Shown in pieces: positions 41,301 through 53,089 of a stretch of 64,000 bases of DNA; position 1 is the stretch's first letter; the number at the start of each line of letters is the position of its first letter. This DNA comes from Odiellus spinosus (taxonomy: Eukaryota > Arthropoda > Arachnida > Opiliones > Phalangiidae): positions 14,553,187 to 14,617,186 of the forward strand of contig OY987228.1 in assembly GCA_963920705.1 (NCBI GenBank). Direction: 5' to 3'. The notes under the pieces are model-generated. The model saw only the letters and a program-made list of their open reading frames with translations. It was not told where the DNA came from and made no database searches. A program made the translations under genes and the position numbers.

Positions 41301-44300
41301 AGGGGTGTATTTTTACAGGGGGTGTATTTTTACAGGGGGTGTATTTTTACAGAGGGTGTATTTTTACAAGGGGTGTATTTTTACACGGGGTGTTTTTTAC
41401 AGGGGGTGTATTTTTACTGGGGGTGTATTTTTACTGGGGGTGTATTTTTACAGGGGGTGTATTTTTACTGGGGGTATATTTTTACAGGGGGTGTATTTTT
41501 ACTGGGGGTGTATTTTTACTGGGGGTGTATTTTTACTGGGGGTGTATTTTTACAGGGGGTGTATTATTTCAGGGGGTGTATTTTTACTGGGGGGTGTATT
41601 TTTACTGGGGGTGTATTTTTACTGGGGGTGTATTTTTATTGGGGGTGTATTTTTATTGGGGGTGTATTTTTATTGGGGGTGTATTTTTACAGGGAGTGTA
41701 TTTTTACAGGGGTGTATTTTTACATAGGGTGTATTTTTACAGGGGGTGTATTTTTACTAGGGGTGTATTTTTACAAGGGATGTATTTTTACTGGGGGTGT
41801 ATTTTTACTGGGGGTGTATTTTTACAGATGGTGTATTTTTACAGATGGTGTATTTTTACAGGGGGTTTATTTTTACATGGGGTGTATTTTTACAGGGGGT
41901 GTATTTTTCCAGGGGGTGTATTTTTCCAGGGGGTGTATTTTTCCAGGGGGTGTATTTTTACAGGGGGTGTATTTTTCCAGGGGGTGTATTTTTCCAGGGG
42001 GTGTATTTTTCCAAGGGGTGTATTTTTCCAGGGGGTGTATTTTTCCAGGGGGTGTATTTTTCCAGGGGGTGTATTTTTCCAGGGGGTGTATTTTTACTGG
42101 GGGGTGTATTTTTACTGGGGGTGTATTTTTACTGTTGGTGTATTTTTACTGTTGGTGTATTTTTACTGGGGGTGTATTTTTATTGGGGGGTGTATTTTTA
42201 CAGGGGGTGTATTTTTACTGGGGGTGTATTTTTACAGGGGGTGTATTTTTACTGGGGGTGTATTTTTACAGGGGATGTATTTTTACAGGGGGTGTATTTT
42301 TACAGGGGGTGTATTTTTACAGGGGGTGTATTTTTACAGGGGGTGTATTTTTACAGGGGGTGTATTTTTACAGGGGGTGTATTTTTACAGGGGGTGAATT
42401 TTTCCAGGGGGTGAATTTTTCCAGGGGGTGTATTTTTCCAGGGGGTGTATTTTTCCAGGGGGTGTATTTTTACAGGGGGTGTATTTTTACAGGGGGTGTA
42501 TTTTTACAGGGGGTGTATTTTTACAAGGGGTGTATTTTTACAAGGGATGTATTTTTACAGGGGGTGTTTTTTACTGGGGGTGTATTTTTACTGGGGGTGT
42601 ATTTTTACTGGGGGTGTATTTTTACAGGGGGTGTATTTTTACAGCTGGTGTATTTTTACAGGGGGTGTATTTTTACAGGGGGTGTATTTTTACAGGGGAT
42701 GTATTTTTACAAGGGGTGTATTTTTACAGGGGGTGTATTTTTACTGGGGGTGTATTTTTACTGGGGGTGTATTTTTACTGGGGGTGTATTTTTACTGGGG
42801 GTGTATTTTTACAGGGGGTGTATTTTTACTGGGGGGTGTATTTTTACTGGGGGTGTATTTTTACTGGGGGTGTATTTTTACTGGGGGTGTATTTTTACAG
42901 GGGGTGTATTTTTACAGGGGGTGTATTTTTACAGGGGTGTATTTTTACAGGGGGTGTATTTTTACAGGGGGTGTATTTTTACTAGGGGTGTATTTTTACT
43001 GGGGGTGTATTTTTACTGGGGGTGTATTTTTTCAGGGGGGTATTTTACTGGGGGTGTATTTTTACAGGGGGTGTATTTTTACAGGGGTTGAATTTTTAGA
43101 GGGGGTGTATTTTTACAGGGGGTGTATTTTTACAGGGGGTGTATTTTTACAGGGGGTGTATTTTTACAGGGGGTGTATTTTTACAGGGGGTGTATTTTTA
43201 CAAGGGGTGTATTTTTACAAGGGGTGTATTTTTACAGGGGGTGTATTTTTACTGTAGGTGTATTTTTACTGGGGGTGTATTTTTACTGGGGGTGTATTTT
43301 TACAGGGGGTGTATTTTTACTGGGGGTGTATTTTTACAGGGGATGTATTTTTACAGGGGGTGTATTTTTACAGGGGGTGTATTTTTACAGGGGGTGTATT
43401 TTTACAGGGGGTGTATTTTTACAGGGGGTGTATTTTTCCAGGGGGTGTATTTTTCCAGGGGGTGTATTTTTCCAGGGGGTGTATTTTTCCAGGGGGTGTA
43501 TTTTTACAGGGGGTGTATTTTTACAAGGGGGTGTATTTTTACAGGGGGTGTATTTTTACAAGGGGTGTATTTTTACAAGGGATGTATTTTTACAGGGGTG
43601 TTTTTTACTGGGGGTGTATTTTTACTGGGGGTGTATTTTTACTGGGGGTGTATTTTTACAGGGGGTGTATTTTTACAGCTGGTGTATTTTTACAGGGGGT
43701 GTATTTTTACAGGGGGTGTATTTTTACAGGGGGTGTATTTTTACAGGGGGTGTATTTTTACAAGGGGTGTATTTTTACAGGGGGTGTATTTTTACAGGGG
43801 GTGTATTTTTACTGGGGGTGTATTTTTACTGGGGGTGTATTTTTACTGGGGGTGTATTTTTACTGGGGGTGTATTTTTACAGGGGGTGTATTTTTACAGG
43901 GGTGTATTTTTACAGGGGGTGTATTTTTACAGCGGGTGTATTTTTACTGGGGGTGTATTTTTACTAGGGGTGTATTTTTACTGGGGGTGTATTTTTACAG
44001 GGGGTATTTTTACAGGGGGTGTGTTTTTACAGGGGGTGAATTTTTACAGGGGGTGTATTTTTACAGGGGGTGTATTTTTACAGGGGGTGTATTATACAGG
44101 GGGTGTATTATACAGGGGGTGTATTTTTACAGGGGTGTATTTTTGCAGGGGGTGTATTTTTACCGAGTGGTGTATTTTTACAAGGGGTGTATTTTTACAC
44201 GGGCTGTTTTTTACACCGGGTGTATTTTTACTGGGGGTGTATTTTTACTGGAGGTGTATTTTTACAGGGGGTGTATTTTTACAGGGGGTGTATTTTTACT

Positions 44301-44408
44301 GGGGGTGTATTTTTACTGGGGGTGTATTTTTACTGGGGGTGTATTTTTACTGGGGGTGTATTTTTACAGGGGGTGTATTTTTACAGGGGTGTATTTTTAC
44401 AGGGGTGT
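38396..44408. repeat. 17-bp tandem array, left arm (G/T-rich on +)
   Basis: About 350 copies of GGTGTATTTTTACAGGG. Frequent variants are TCCAGGG, TACTGGG, TACAAGG and rare 14-16 or 18-bp units. Variants come in runs, and longer blocks are repeated: a distinctive stretch (TTCAGGGGGGTATTTTACTG with a following GTTGAATTTTTAGAGG) at about 40,621-40,700 recurs at 43,031-43,110, 2,410 bp away, and its neighbours repeat with it. Because 17 is not a multiple of three and the + unit lacks stops, all plus frames are long and open with a 17-residue period; this is a by-product of composition. Each unit has a run of four to six G. Confidence 0.95.
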
Positions 44409-47400
44409 ATGCACCCCCGGTAAAAATACACCCCCGGTAAAAATACACCCCCGGTAAAAATACACCCCCGGTAAAAATACACCCCCGGTAAAAATACACC
44501 CCCGGTAAAAATACACCCCCGGTAAAAATACACCCCCTGTAAAAATACACCCCCTGTAAAAATACACCCCCTGTAAAAATACACCCCCTGTAAAAATACA
44601 CCCCCTGTAAAAATGCACCCCCTGTAAAAATGCACCCCCTGTAAAAATACACCCCCCAGTAAAAATACACCCCCCAGTAAAAATGCACCCCCAGTAAAAA
44701 TGCACCCCCAGTAAAAATACACCCCCCAGTAAAAATGCACCCCCTGTAAAAATGCACCCCCTGTAAAAATGCACCCCCTGTAAAAATGCACCCCCTGTAA
44801 AAATGCACCCCCTGTAAAAATGCACCCCCTGTAAAAATGCACCCCCCGTAAAATGCACCCCCCGTAAAAATACACCCCCGTAAAAATACACCCCCTGTAA
44901 AAATACACCCCCTGTAAAAAAACACCCCCTGTAAAAAAACACCCCCTGTAAAAATACACCCCTGTAAAAATACACCCCCTGTAAAAATACACCCCCTGTA
45001 AAAATACACCCCCTGTAAAAATACACCCCCAGTAAAAATACACTCCCAGTAAAAATACACCCCCAGTAAAAATACACCCCCAGTAAAAATACACCCCCTG
45101 TAAAAATACACCCCCTGTAAAAATACACCCCCTGTAAAAATACACCCCCTGTAAAAATACACCCCCTGTAAAAATACACCCCCTGTAAAAATACACCCCC
45201 TGTAAAAATACACCCCCTGTAAAAAAACACCCCCTGTAAAAATACACCCCCTGTAAAAATACACCCCCAGTAAAAATACACCCCCAGTAAAATTACACCC
45301 CCAGTAAAAATACACCCCCTGTAAAAATACACCCCCAGTAAAAATACACCCCCTGTAAAAATACACCTCCTGTAAAAATACACCCCCAGTTAAAATACAC
45401 CCCCAGTAAAAATACACCCCCAGTAAAAATACACCCCCTGTAAAAATACACCCCCTGTAAAAATACACCCCCTGTAAAAATGCACCCCCTGTAAAAATGC
45501 ACCCCCCGTAAAATGCACCCCCCGTAAAAATACACCCCCGTAAAAATACACCCCCTGTAAAAATACACCCCCCTGTAAAAAAACACCCCCTGTAAAAAAA
45601 CACCCCCTGTAAAAATACACCCCTGTAAAAATACACCCCCTGTAAAAATACACCCCCTGTAAAAATACACCCCCTGTAAAAATACACCCCCAGTAAAAAT
45701 ACACTCCCAGTAAAATTACACCCCCAGTAAAAATACACCCCCAGTAAAAATACACCCCCTGTAAAAATACACCCCCTGTAAAAATACACCCCCTGTAAAA
45801 ATACACCCCCTGTAAAAATACACCCCCTGTAAAAATACACCCCCTGTAAAAATACACCCCCTGTAAAAATACACCCCCTGTAAAAAAACACCCCCTGTAA
45901 AAATACACCCCCTGTAAAAATACACCCCCAGTAAAAATACACCCCCAGTAAAATTACACCCCCAGTAAAAATACACCCCCTGTAAAAATACACCCCCTGT
46001 AAAAATACACCCCCAGTAAAAATACACCCCCTGTAAAAATACACCTCCTGTAAAAATACACCCCCAGTTAAAATACACCCCCAGTAAAAATACACCCCCA
46101 GTAAAAATACACCCCCTGTAAAAATACACCCCCTGTAAAAATACACCCCCTGTAAAAATACACCCCCTGTAAAAATACACCCCTGTAAAAATACACCCCT
46201 GTAAAAATACACCCCCTGTAAAAATACACCCCTGTAAAAATACACCCCCAGTAAAAATACACCCCCAGTAAAAATACACCCCCAGTAAAAATACACCCCC
46301 TGTAAAAATGCACCCCCAGTAAAAATACACCCCCCAGTAAAAATGCACCCCCTGTAAAAATGCACCCCCTGTAAAAATGCACCCCCTGTAAAAATGCACC
46401 CCCTGTAAAAATGCACCCCCTGTAAAAATGCACCCCCTGTAAAAATGCACCCCCCGTAAAATGCACCCCCCGTAAAAATACACCCCCGTAAAAATACACC
46501 CCCTGTAAAAATACACCCCCTGTAAAAAAACACCCCCTGTAAAAAAACACCCCCTGTAAAAATACACCCCTGTAAAAATACACCCCCTGTAAAAATACAC
46601 CCCCTGTAAAAATACACCCCCTGTAAAAATACACCCCCAGTAAAAATACACTCCCAGTAAAAATACACCCCCAGTAAAAATACACCCCCAGTAAAAATAC
46701 ACCCCCTGTAAAAATACACCCCCTGTAAAAATACACCCCCTGTAAAAATACACCCCCTGTAAAAATACACCCCCTGTAAAAATACACCCCCTGTAAAAAT
46801 ACACCCCCTGTAAAAATACACCCCCTGTAAAAATACACCCCCTGTAAAAAAACACCCCCTGTAAAAATACACCCCCTGTAAAAATACACCCCCAGTAAAA
46901 ATACACCCCCAGTAAAATTACACCCCCAGTAAAAATACACCCCCTGTAAAAATACACCCCCAGTAAAAATACACCCCCTGTAAAAATACACCTCCTGTAA
47001 AAATACACCCCCAGTTAAAATACACCCCCAGTAAAAATACACCCCCAGTAAAAATACACCCCCTGTAAAAATACACCCCCTGTAAAAATACACCCCCTGT
47101 AAAAATGCACCCCCTGTAAAAATGCACCCCCCGTAAAATGCACCCCCCGTAAAAATACACCCCCGTAAAAATACACCCCCTGTAAAAATACACCCCCCTG
47201 TAAAAAAACACCCCCTGTAAAAAAACACCCCCTGTAAAAATACACCCCTGTAAAAATACACCCCCTGTAAAAATACACCCCCTGTAAAAATACACCCCCT
47301 GTAAAAATACACCCCCAGTAAAAATACACTCCCAGTAAAATTACACCCCCAGTAAAAATACACCCCCAGTAAAAATACACCCCCTGTAAAAATACACCCC

Positions 47401-48620
47401 CTGTAAAAATACACCCCCTGTAAAAATACACCCCCTGTAAAAATACACCCCCTGTAAAAATACACCCCCTGTAAAAATACACCCCCTGTAAAAATACACC
47501 CCCTGTAAAAATACACCCCCTGTAAAAATACACCCCCTGTAAAAAAACACCCCCTGTAAAAATACACCCCCTGTAAAAATACACCCCCAGTAAAAATACA
47601 CCCCCAGTAAAATTACACCCCCAGTAAAAATACACCCCCTGTAAAAATACACCCCCTGTAAAAATACACCCCCAGTAAAAATACACCCCCTGTAAAAATA
47701 CACCTCCTGTAAAAATACACCCCCAGTTAAAATACACCCCCAGTAAAAATACACCCCCAGTAAAAATACACCCCCTGTAAAAATACACCCCCTGTAAAAA
47801 TACACCCCCTGTAAAAATACACCCCCTGTAAAAATACACCCCTGTAAAAATACACCCCTGTAAAAATACACCCCCTGTAAAAATACACCCCTGTAAAAAT
47901 ACACCCCCAGTAAAAATACACCCCCAGTAAAAATACACCCCCAGTAAAAATACACCCCCTGTAAAAATACACCCCCATTAAAAATACACCCCCAGTAAAA
48001 ATACACCACCTGTAAAAATACACCCCCTGTAAAAATACACCCCCTGTAAAAATACACCCCCTGTAAAAATACACCCCCAGTAAAAATACACCCCTTGGAA
48101 AAATACACCCCTTGGAAAAATACACCCCCTCTAAAAATACACCCCTTGGAAAAATACACCCCTTGGAAAAATACACCCCCTGGAAAAATACACCCCCCGG
48201 AAAAATACACCCCCTGGAAAAATACACCCCCAGGAAAAATACACCCCCCGGAAAATTACACCCCCCGAAAAATACACCCCCCGGAAAAATACACCCCCCG
48301 GAAAAATACACCCCCTGGAAAAATACACCCCCTGGAAAAATACACCCCCTGGGAAAGTACACCCCCTGGAAAAATACACCCCCTGGAAAAATACACCCCC
48401 TGGAAAAATACACCCCCTGGAAAAATACACCCCCTGGAAAAATACACCCCCAGGAAAAATACACCCCCAGTAAAAATACACCCCCTGTAAAAATACACCC
48501 CCTGTAAAAAAACACCTCCTGTAAAAATATATCCCTTGTGAAAAACACCCCCTGTAAAAATACACACCCTGTAAAAATACACCCCCTGTTAAAATACACC
48601 CCTGTAAAAATACACCCCCT
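44409..48620. repeat. 17-bp tandem array, right arm (inverted, C/A-rich on +)
   Basis: About 245 copies of CCCTGTAAAAATACACC, the reverse complement of the left-arm unit. Variants include CCCAGT, CCCCGGT (first seven or so units), ATGCACC blocks and, at the far end, CTTGGAAAAATACACC. Higher-order repetition is clear: the rare block CACCTCCTGTAAAAATACAC recurs at about 45,364, 46,043, 46,989 and 47,701, and GTAAAATGCACCCCCCG at about 44,850, 45,510, 46,456 and 47,134. Pairs of these are about 1.6 kb apart, indicating a large block duplication. Confidence 0.95.
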
Positions 48621-48625
48621 TGGAA

Positions 48626-49895
48626 ATTTGAGAGATTTTTGAGATTTGGAAAATTGAGATTTGGAAAATTGAAATTTTTTGAGATTTGGAAAATTGAAAT
48701 TTTAGAGATTTGGAAAATTGAGATTTGGAAAATTGAGATTTGGAAAATTGAGATTTGGAAAATTGAGATTTGGAAAATTGAGATTTGGAAAATTGAGATT
48801 TTTGAGATTTGGAAAATTAAGATTTTTGAGATTGGGAAAATTGAGATTTTTGAGATTGGGAAAAATTGAGATTTTTGAGATTGGGAAAAAATGGAGATTT
48901 TTGAGATTGGGAAAATTGTGATTTTTGAGATTGGGAAAATTGAGATTTTTGAGATTTTTGAGATTTGGAAAGTTGAGATTTTTGAGATTTGGAAAATTGA
49001 GATTTTTGAGATTTGGAAAATTGAGATTTTTGAGATTTGGAAAATTGAGATTTTTGAGATTTGGAAAATTGAGATTTTTGAGATTTGGAAAATTGAGATT
49101 TTTGAGATTTGGAAAATTGAGATTTTTGAGATTTGGAAAGTTGAGATTTTTGAGATTTGGAAAATTGAGATTTTTGAGATTTGGAAAATTGAGATTTTTG
49201 AGATTGGGAAAATTGTGATTTTTGAGATTTGGAAAGTTGAGATTTTTGAGATTTGGAAAATTGAGATTTTTGAGATTTGGAAAATTGAGATTTTTGAGAT
49301 TTGGAAAATTGAGATTTTTGAGATTTGGAAAATTGAGATTTTTGAGATTTGGAAAATTGAGATTTTTGAGATTTGGAAAATTGAGATTTTTGAGATTTGG
49401 AAAATTGAGATTTTTGAGATTTGGAAAGTTGAGATTTTTGATATTTGGAAAATTGAGATTTTTGATATTTGGAAAATTGAGATTTTTGAGATTTGGAAAA
49501 TTGAGATTTTTGAGATTTGGAAAATTGAGATTTTTGAGATTTGGAAAATTGAGATTTTTGAGATTTGGAAAATTGAGATTTTTGAGATTTGGAAAATTGA
49601 GATTTTTGAGATTTGGAAAATTGAGATTTTTAAGATTTGGAAAATTGAGATTTTTGAGATTTGGAAAATTGAGATTTTTGAGATTTGGAAAATTGAGATT
49701 TTTGAGGTTTGGAAAATTGAGATTTTTGAGATTTTTGAGATTTGGAAAATTGAGATTTTTGAGGTTTGGAAAATTGAGATTTTTGAGATTTTGAGATTGG
49801 GAAAATTGAGATTTTTGAGATTTGGAAAATTGAGATTTTTGAGATTCTGAAAATTGAGATTTTTGAGATTTGGAAAATTGAGATTTTTGGAGAAT
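48626..49895. repeat. 15-bp then 24-bp tandem array, right flank of the inverted complex
   Basis: It begins with a few 15-bp units (GAGATTTGGAAAATT at 48,716-48,800), the reverse-complement type of the left-flank 15-mer. It then becomes a 24-bp unit made of GAGATTTTT plus the 15-mer, repeated about 40 times from 48,930. A few units read GGGAAAATT, GTGATTTTT or GATATTTGG. The 24-mer is therefore the 15-mer with a 9-bp addition, which then spread. Confidence 0.93.
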
Positions 49896-49920
49896 TGGAA
49901 AAAAAAAAAAAATAATTGTT

Positions 49921-50395
49921 TTTTTTACAAGGGGTACCCCTTTGGAAAAATTTCGATCATTTTTTGTAAAATTTTTGATTATTTATTTTACTGGGGGTGT
50001 ATTTATTTTTTTTTTTACATGGGGTACCCCTTGTAAAATTTTGGATTATTTATTTTACAGGGGTGTATTTATTTTTTTTTTACAAGGGGTACCCCTTGTA
50101 AAAATTAAATTATTTATTTCGATTTTATTATAAGGGTTACCCCTTGTAAAATTTTGGATTATTTATTTTACAGGGGTGTATTTATTTTTTTTACAAGGGG
50201 TACCCCTTGTAAAAATTAAATTATTTATTTCGATTTTATTATAAGGGTTACCCCTTGTAAAATTTTGGGTTATTTATTTTACAGGGGGTGTATTTATTTA
50301 TTTTTTTTTGCAAGGGATACCCCTTGTAAAATTTTTGGTTACTTATTTTACAGGGGGGGGGGGTATTTTTTTTTTTTTCACTAGGTACCCCTTGG
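49921..50395. repeat. Block of longer units with CAAGGGGTACCCCTTG palindromes
   Basis: The palindrome CAAGGGGTACCCCTTG recurs at 50,082 and 50,193 and in altered forms at 49,928, 50,016 and 50,312. Between 50,082 and 50,311 two units of about 111-119 bp repeat almost exactly (AAATTATTTATTTCGATTTT, then AAGGGTTACCCCTTG, then TATTTATTTTACAGGGGTG). T-runs and GGGGTGTATTTATT link it to the 17-bp satellite. Confidence 0.85.
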
Positions 50396-50399
50396 AAAA

Positions 50400-51079
50400 A
50401 TTTATTTTTTTGAAAATAAAACACCATTTGAAAATAAAAGACCCCTTGAAAATAAAACACCACTTAAAAATAAAACACCCCTAGAAAATAAAACACCCCT
50501 AGAAAATAAAACACCCCTAGAAAATAAAACACCCCTAGAAAATGAAACACCCCTAGAAAATAAAACACCCTTTGAAAATAAAACACCTCTTGAAAATAAA
50601 ACACCTCTTGGAAATAAATTACCCCTCTAAAATAAAACACCCCTTGAAAATAAAACACCCCTTGAAAATAAAACACTTCTTGAAAATAAAACACCCTTTG
50701 AAAATAAAACACCCTTTGAAAATAAAACACCCCGTGAATTTTAACACCCCTTGGATAAAAATCGATAAAAAAAAATTAAGATTTCCAAGGGGTACCGCTT
50801 GAAAATAAAACACCCCTTGAAAATAAAACACCATTTGAAAACAAAAAAACACCCCTTGAAATCAAAACACCCCCTTGAAAATAAAACACCCCTTGAAAAT
50901 AAAACACCCTTTGAAAATAAAACACCCTTTGAAAATAAAACACCCTTTGAAAATAAAACACCCTTTGAAAATAAAACACCCTTTGAAAATAAAACACCCT
51001 TTGATAATAAAACACCTCTTGAAAATAAAACACCTCTTGAAAATAAAACACCTCTTGAAAATAAAACACCCCTTTAAAA
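50400..51079. repeat. 18-bp array, GAAAATAAAACACCCCTT type
   Basis: About 35 units of GAAAATAAAACACCCCTT with block-wise variants (CCTAGAAAAT, CCTTTGAAAAT, CTCTTGAAAAT). It is interrupted at 50,732-50,800 by a non-repeat spacer with GTGAATTTTAACACCCCTTG and ATAAAAATCGATAAAA, which recurs at 53,042-53,100. Confidence 0.9.
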
Positions 51080-51229
51080 TAAAACATCCTCGAAAATAAA
51101 ACATCCTCGAAAATAAAACATCCTCGAAAATAAAACATCCTCGAAAATAAAACATCCTCGAAAATAAAACATCCTCGAAAATAAAACATCCTCGAAAATA
51201 AAACATCCTCGAAAATAAAACATCCTCGA
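51080..51229. repeat. 17-bp array, CATCCTCGAAAATAAAA type
   Basis: About nine perfect units of CATCCTCGAAAATAAAA. It differs from the preceding 18-bp units by one deleted base and a CTCG core, and passes directly into the next 18-bp array. It is a short intermediate between the two. Confidence 0.9.
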
Positions 51230-53030
51230 AAATAAATTACTTCTCGAAAATAAATTACTCCTCGAAAATAAATTACTCCTCGAAAATAAATTACTCCTCG
51301 AAAATAAATTACTCCTCGAAAATAAATTACTCCTCGAAAATAAATTACTCCTCGAAAATAAATTACTCCTCGAAAATAAATTACTCCTCGAAAATAAATT
51401 ACTCCTCGAAAATAAATTACTCCTCGAAAATAAATTACTCCTCGAAAATAAATTACTCCTCGAAAATAAATTACTCCTCGAAAATAAATTACTCCTCGAA
51501 AATAAATTACTCCTCGAAAATAAATTACTCCTCGAAAATAAATTACTCCTCGAAAATAAATTACTCCTCGAAAATAAATTACTCCTCGAAAATAAATTAC
51601 TCCTCGAAAATAAATTACTCCTCGAAAATAAATTACTCCTCGAAAATAAATTACTCCTCGAAAATAAATTACTCCTCGAAAATAAATTACTCCTCGAAAA
51701 TAAATTACTCCTCGAAAATAAATTACTCCTCGAAAATAAATTACTCCTCGAAAATAAATTACTCCTCGAAAATAAATTACTCCTCGAAAATAAATTACTC
51801 CTCGAAAATAAATTACTCCTCGAAAATAAATTACTCCTCGAAAATAAATTACTCCTCGAAAATAAATTACTCCTCGAAAATAAATTACTCCTCGAAAATA
51901 AATTACTCCTCGAAAATAAATTACTCCTCGAAAATAAATTACTCCTCGAAAATAAATTACTCCTCGAAAATAAATTACTCCTCGAAAATAAATTACTCCT
52001 CGAAAATAAATTACTCCTCGAAAATAAATTACTCCTCGAAAATAAATTACTCCTCGAAAATAAATTACTCCTCGAAAATAAATTACTCCTCGAAAATAAA
52101 TTACTCCTCGAAAATAAATTACTCCTCGAAAATAAATTACTCCTCGAAAATAAATTACTCCTCGAAAATAAATTACTCCTCGAAAATAAATTACTCCTCG
52201 AAAATAAATTACTCCTCGAAAATAAATTACTCCTCGAAAATAAATTACTCCTCGAAAATAAATTACTCCTCGAAAATAAATTACTCCTCGAAAATAAATT
52301 ACTCCTCGAAAATAAATTACTCCTCGAAAATAAATTACTCCTCGAAAATAAATTACTCCTCGAAAATAAATTACTCCTCGAAAATAAATTACTCCTCGAA
52401 AATAAATTACTCCTCGAAAATAAATTACTCCTCGAAAATAAATTACTCCTCGAAAATAAATTACTCCTCGAAAATAAATTACTCCTCGAAAATAAATTAC
52501 TCCTCGAAAATAAATTACTCCTCGAAAATAAATTACTCCTCGAAAATAAATTACTCCTCGAAAATAAATTACTCCTCGAAAATAAATTACTCCTCGAAAA
52601 TAAATTACTCCTCGAAAATAAATTACTCCTCGAAAATAAATTACTCCTCGAAAATAAATTACTCCTCGAAAATAAATTACTCCTCGAAAATAAATTACTC
52701 CTCGAAAATAAATTACTCCTCGAAAATAAATTACTCCTCGAAAATAAATTACTCCTCGAAAATAAATTACTCCTCGAAAATAAATTACTCCTCGAAAATA
52801 AATTACTCCTCGAAAATAAATTACTCCTCGAAAATAAATTACTCCTCGAAAATAAATTACTCCTCGAAAATAAATTACTCCTCGAAAATAAATTACTCCT
52901 CGAAAATAAATTACTCCTCGAAAATAAATTACTCCTCGAAAATAAATTACTCCTCGAAAATAAATTACTCCTCGAAAATAAATTACTCCTCGAAAATAAA
53001 TTACTCCTCGAAAATAAATTACTCCTTGAA
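51230..53030. repeat. 18-bp array, CTCGAAAATAAATTACTC type, about 100 copies
   Basis: The unit CTCGAAAATAAATTACTC repeats about 100 times with almost no variation; only the first unit (TTCTC) and the last (CTTGAAAAT) differ by eye. The six-residue open frames it creates on the minus strand have no other support. Confidence 0.96.
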
Positions 53031-53089
53031 AATAAAACACCTCGTGAATTTATAACACCCCTTGGATAAAAATCGAAAAAAAAAAAAAA

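Noticed and set aside
38458-48600. Many long Gly/Phe/Tyr-rich frames resembling silk or structural proteins
   Set aside because: A 17-bp unit lacking stops opens all frames of the G/T-rich strand at once, and the coding strand flips at the palindrome. No start context, splice pattern or non-repeat domain supports a protein.
51230-53040. CRISPR-like regular repeats
   Set aside because: Units abut without variable spacers and the window is eukaryotic; this is a minisatellite.
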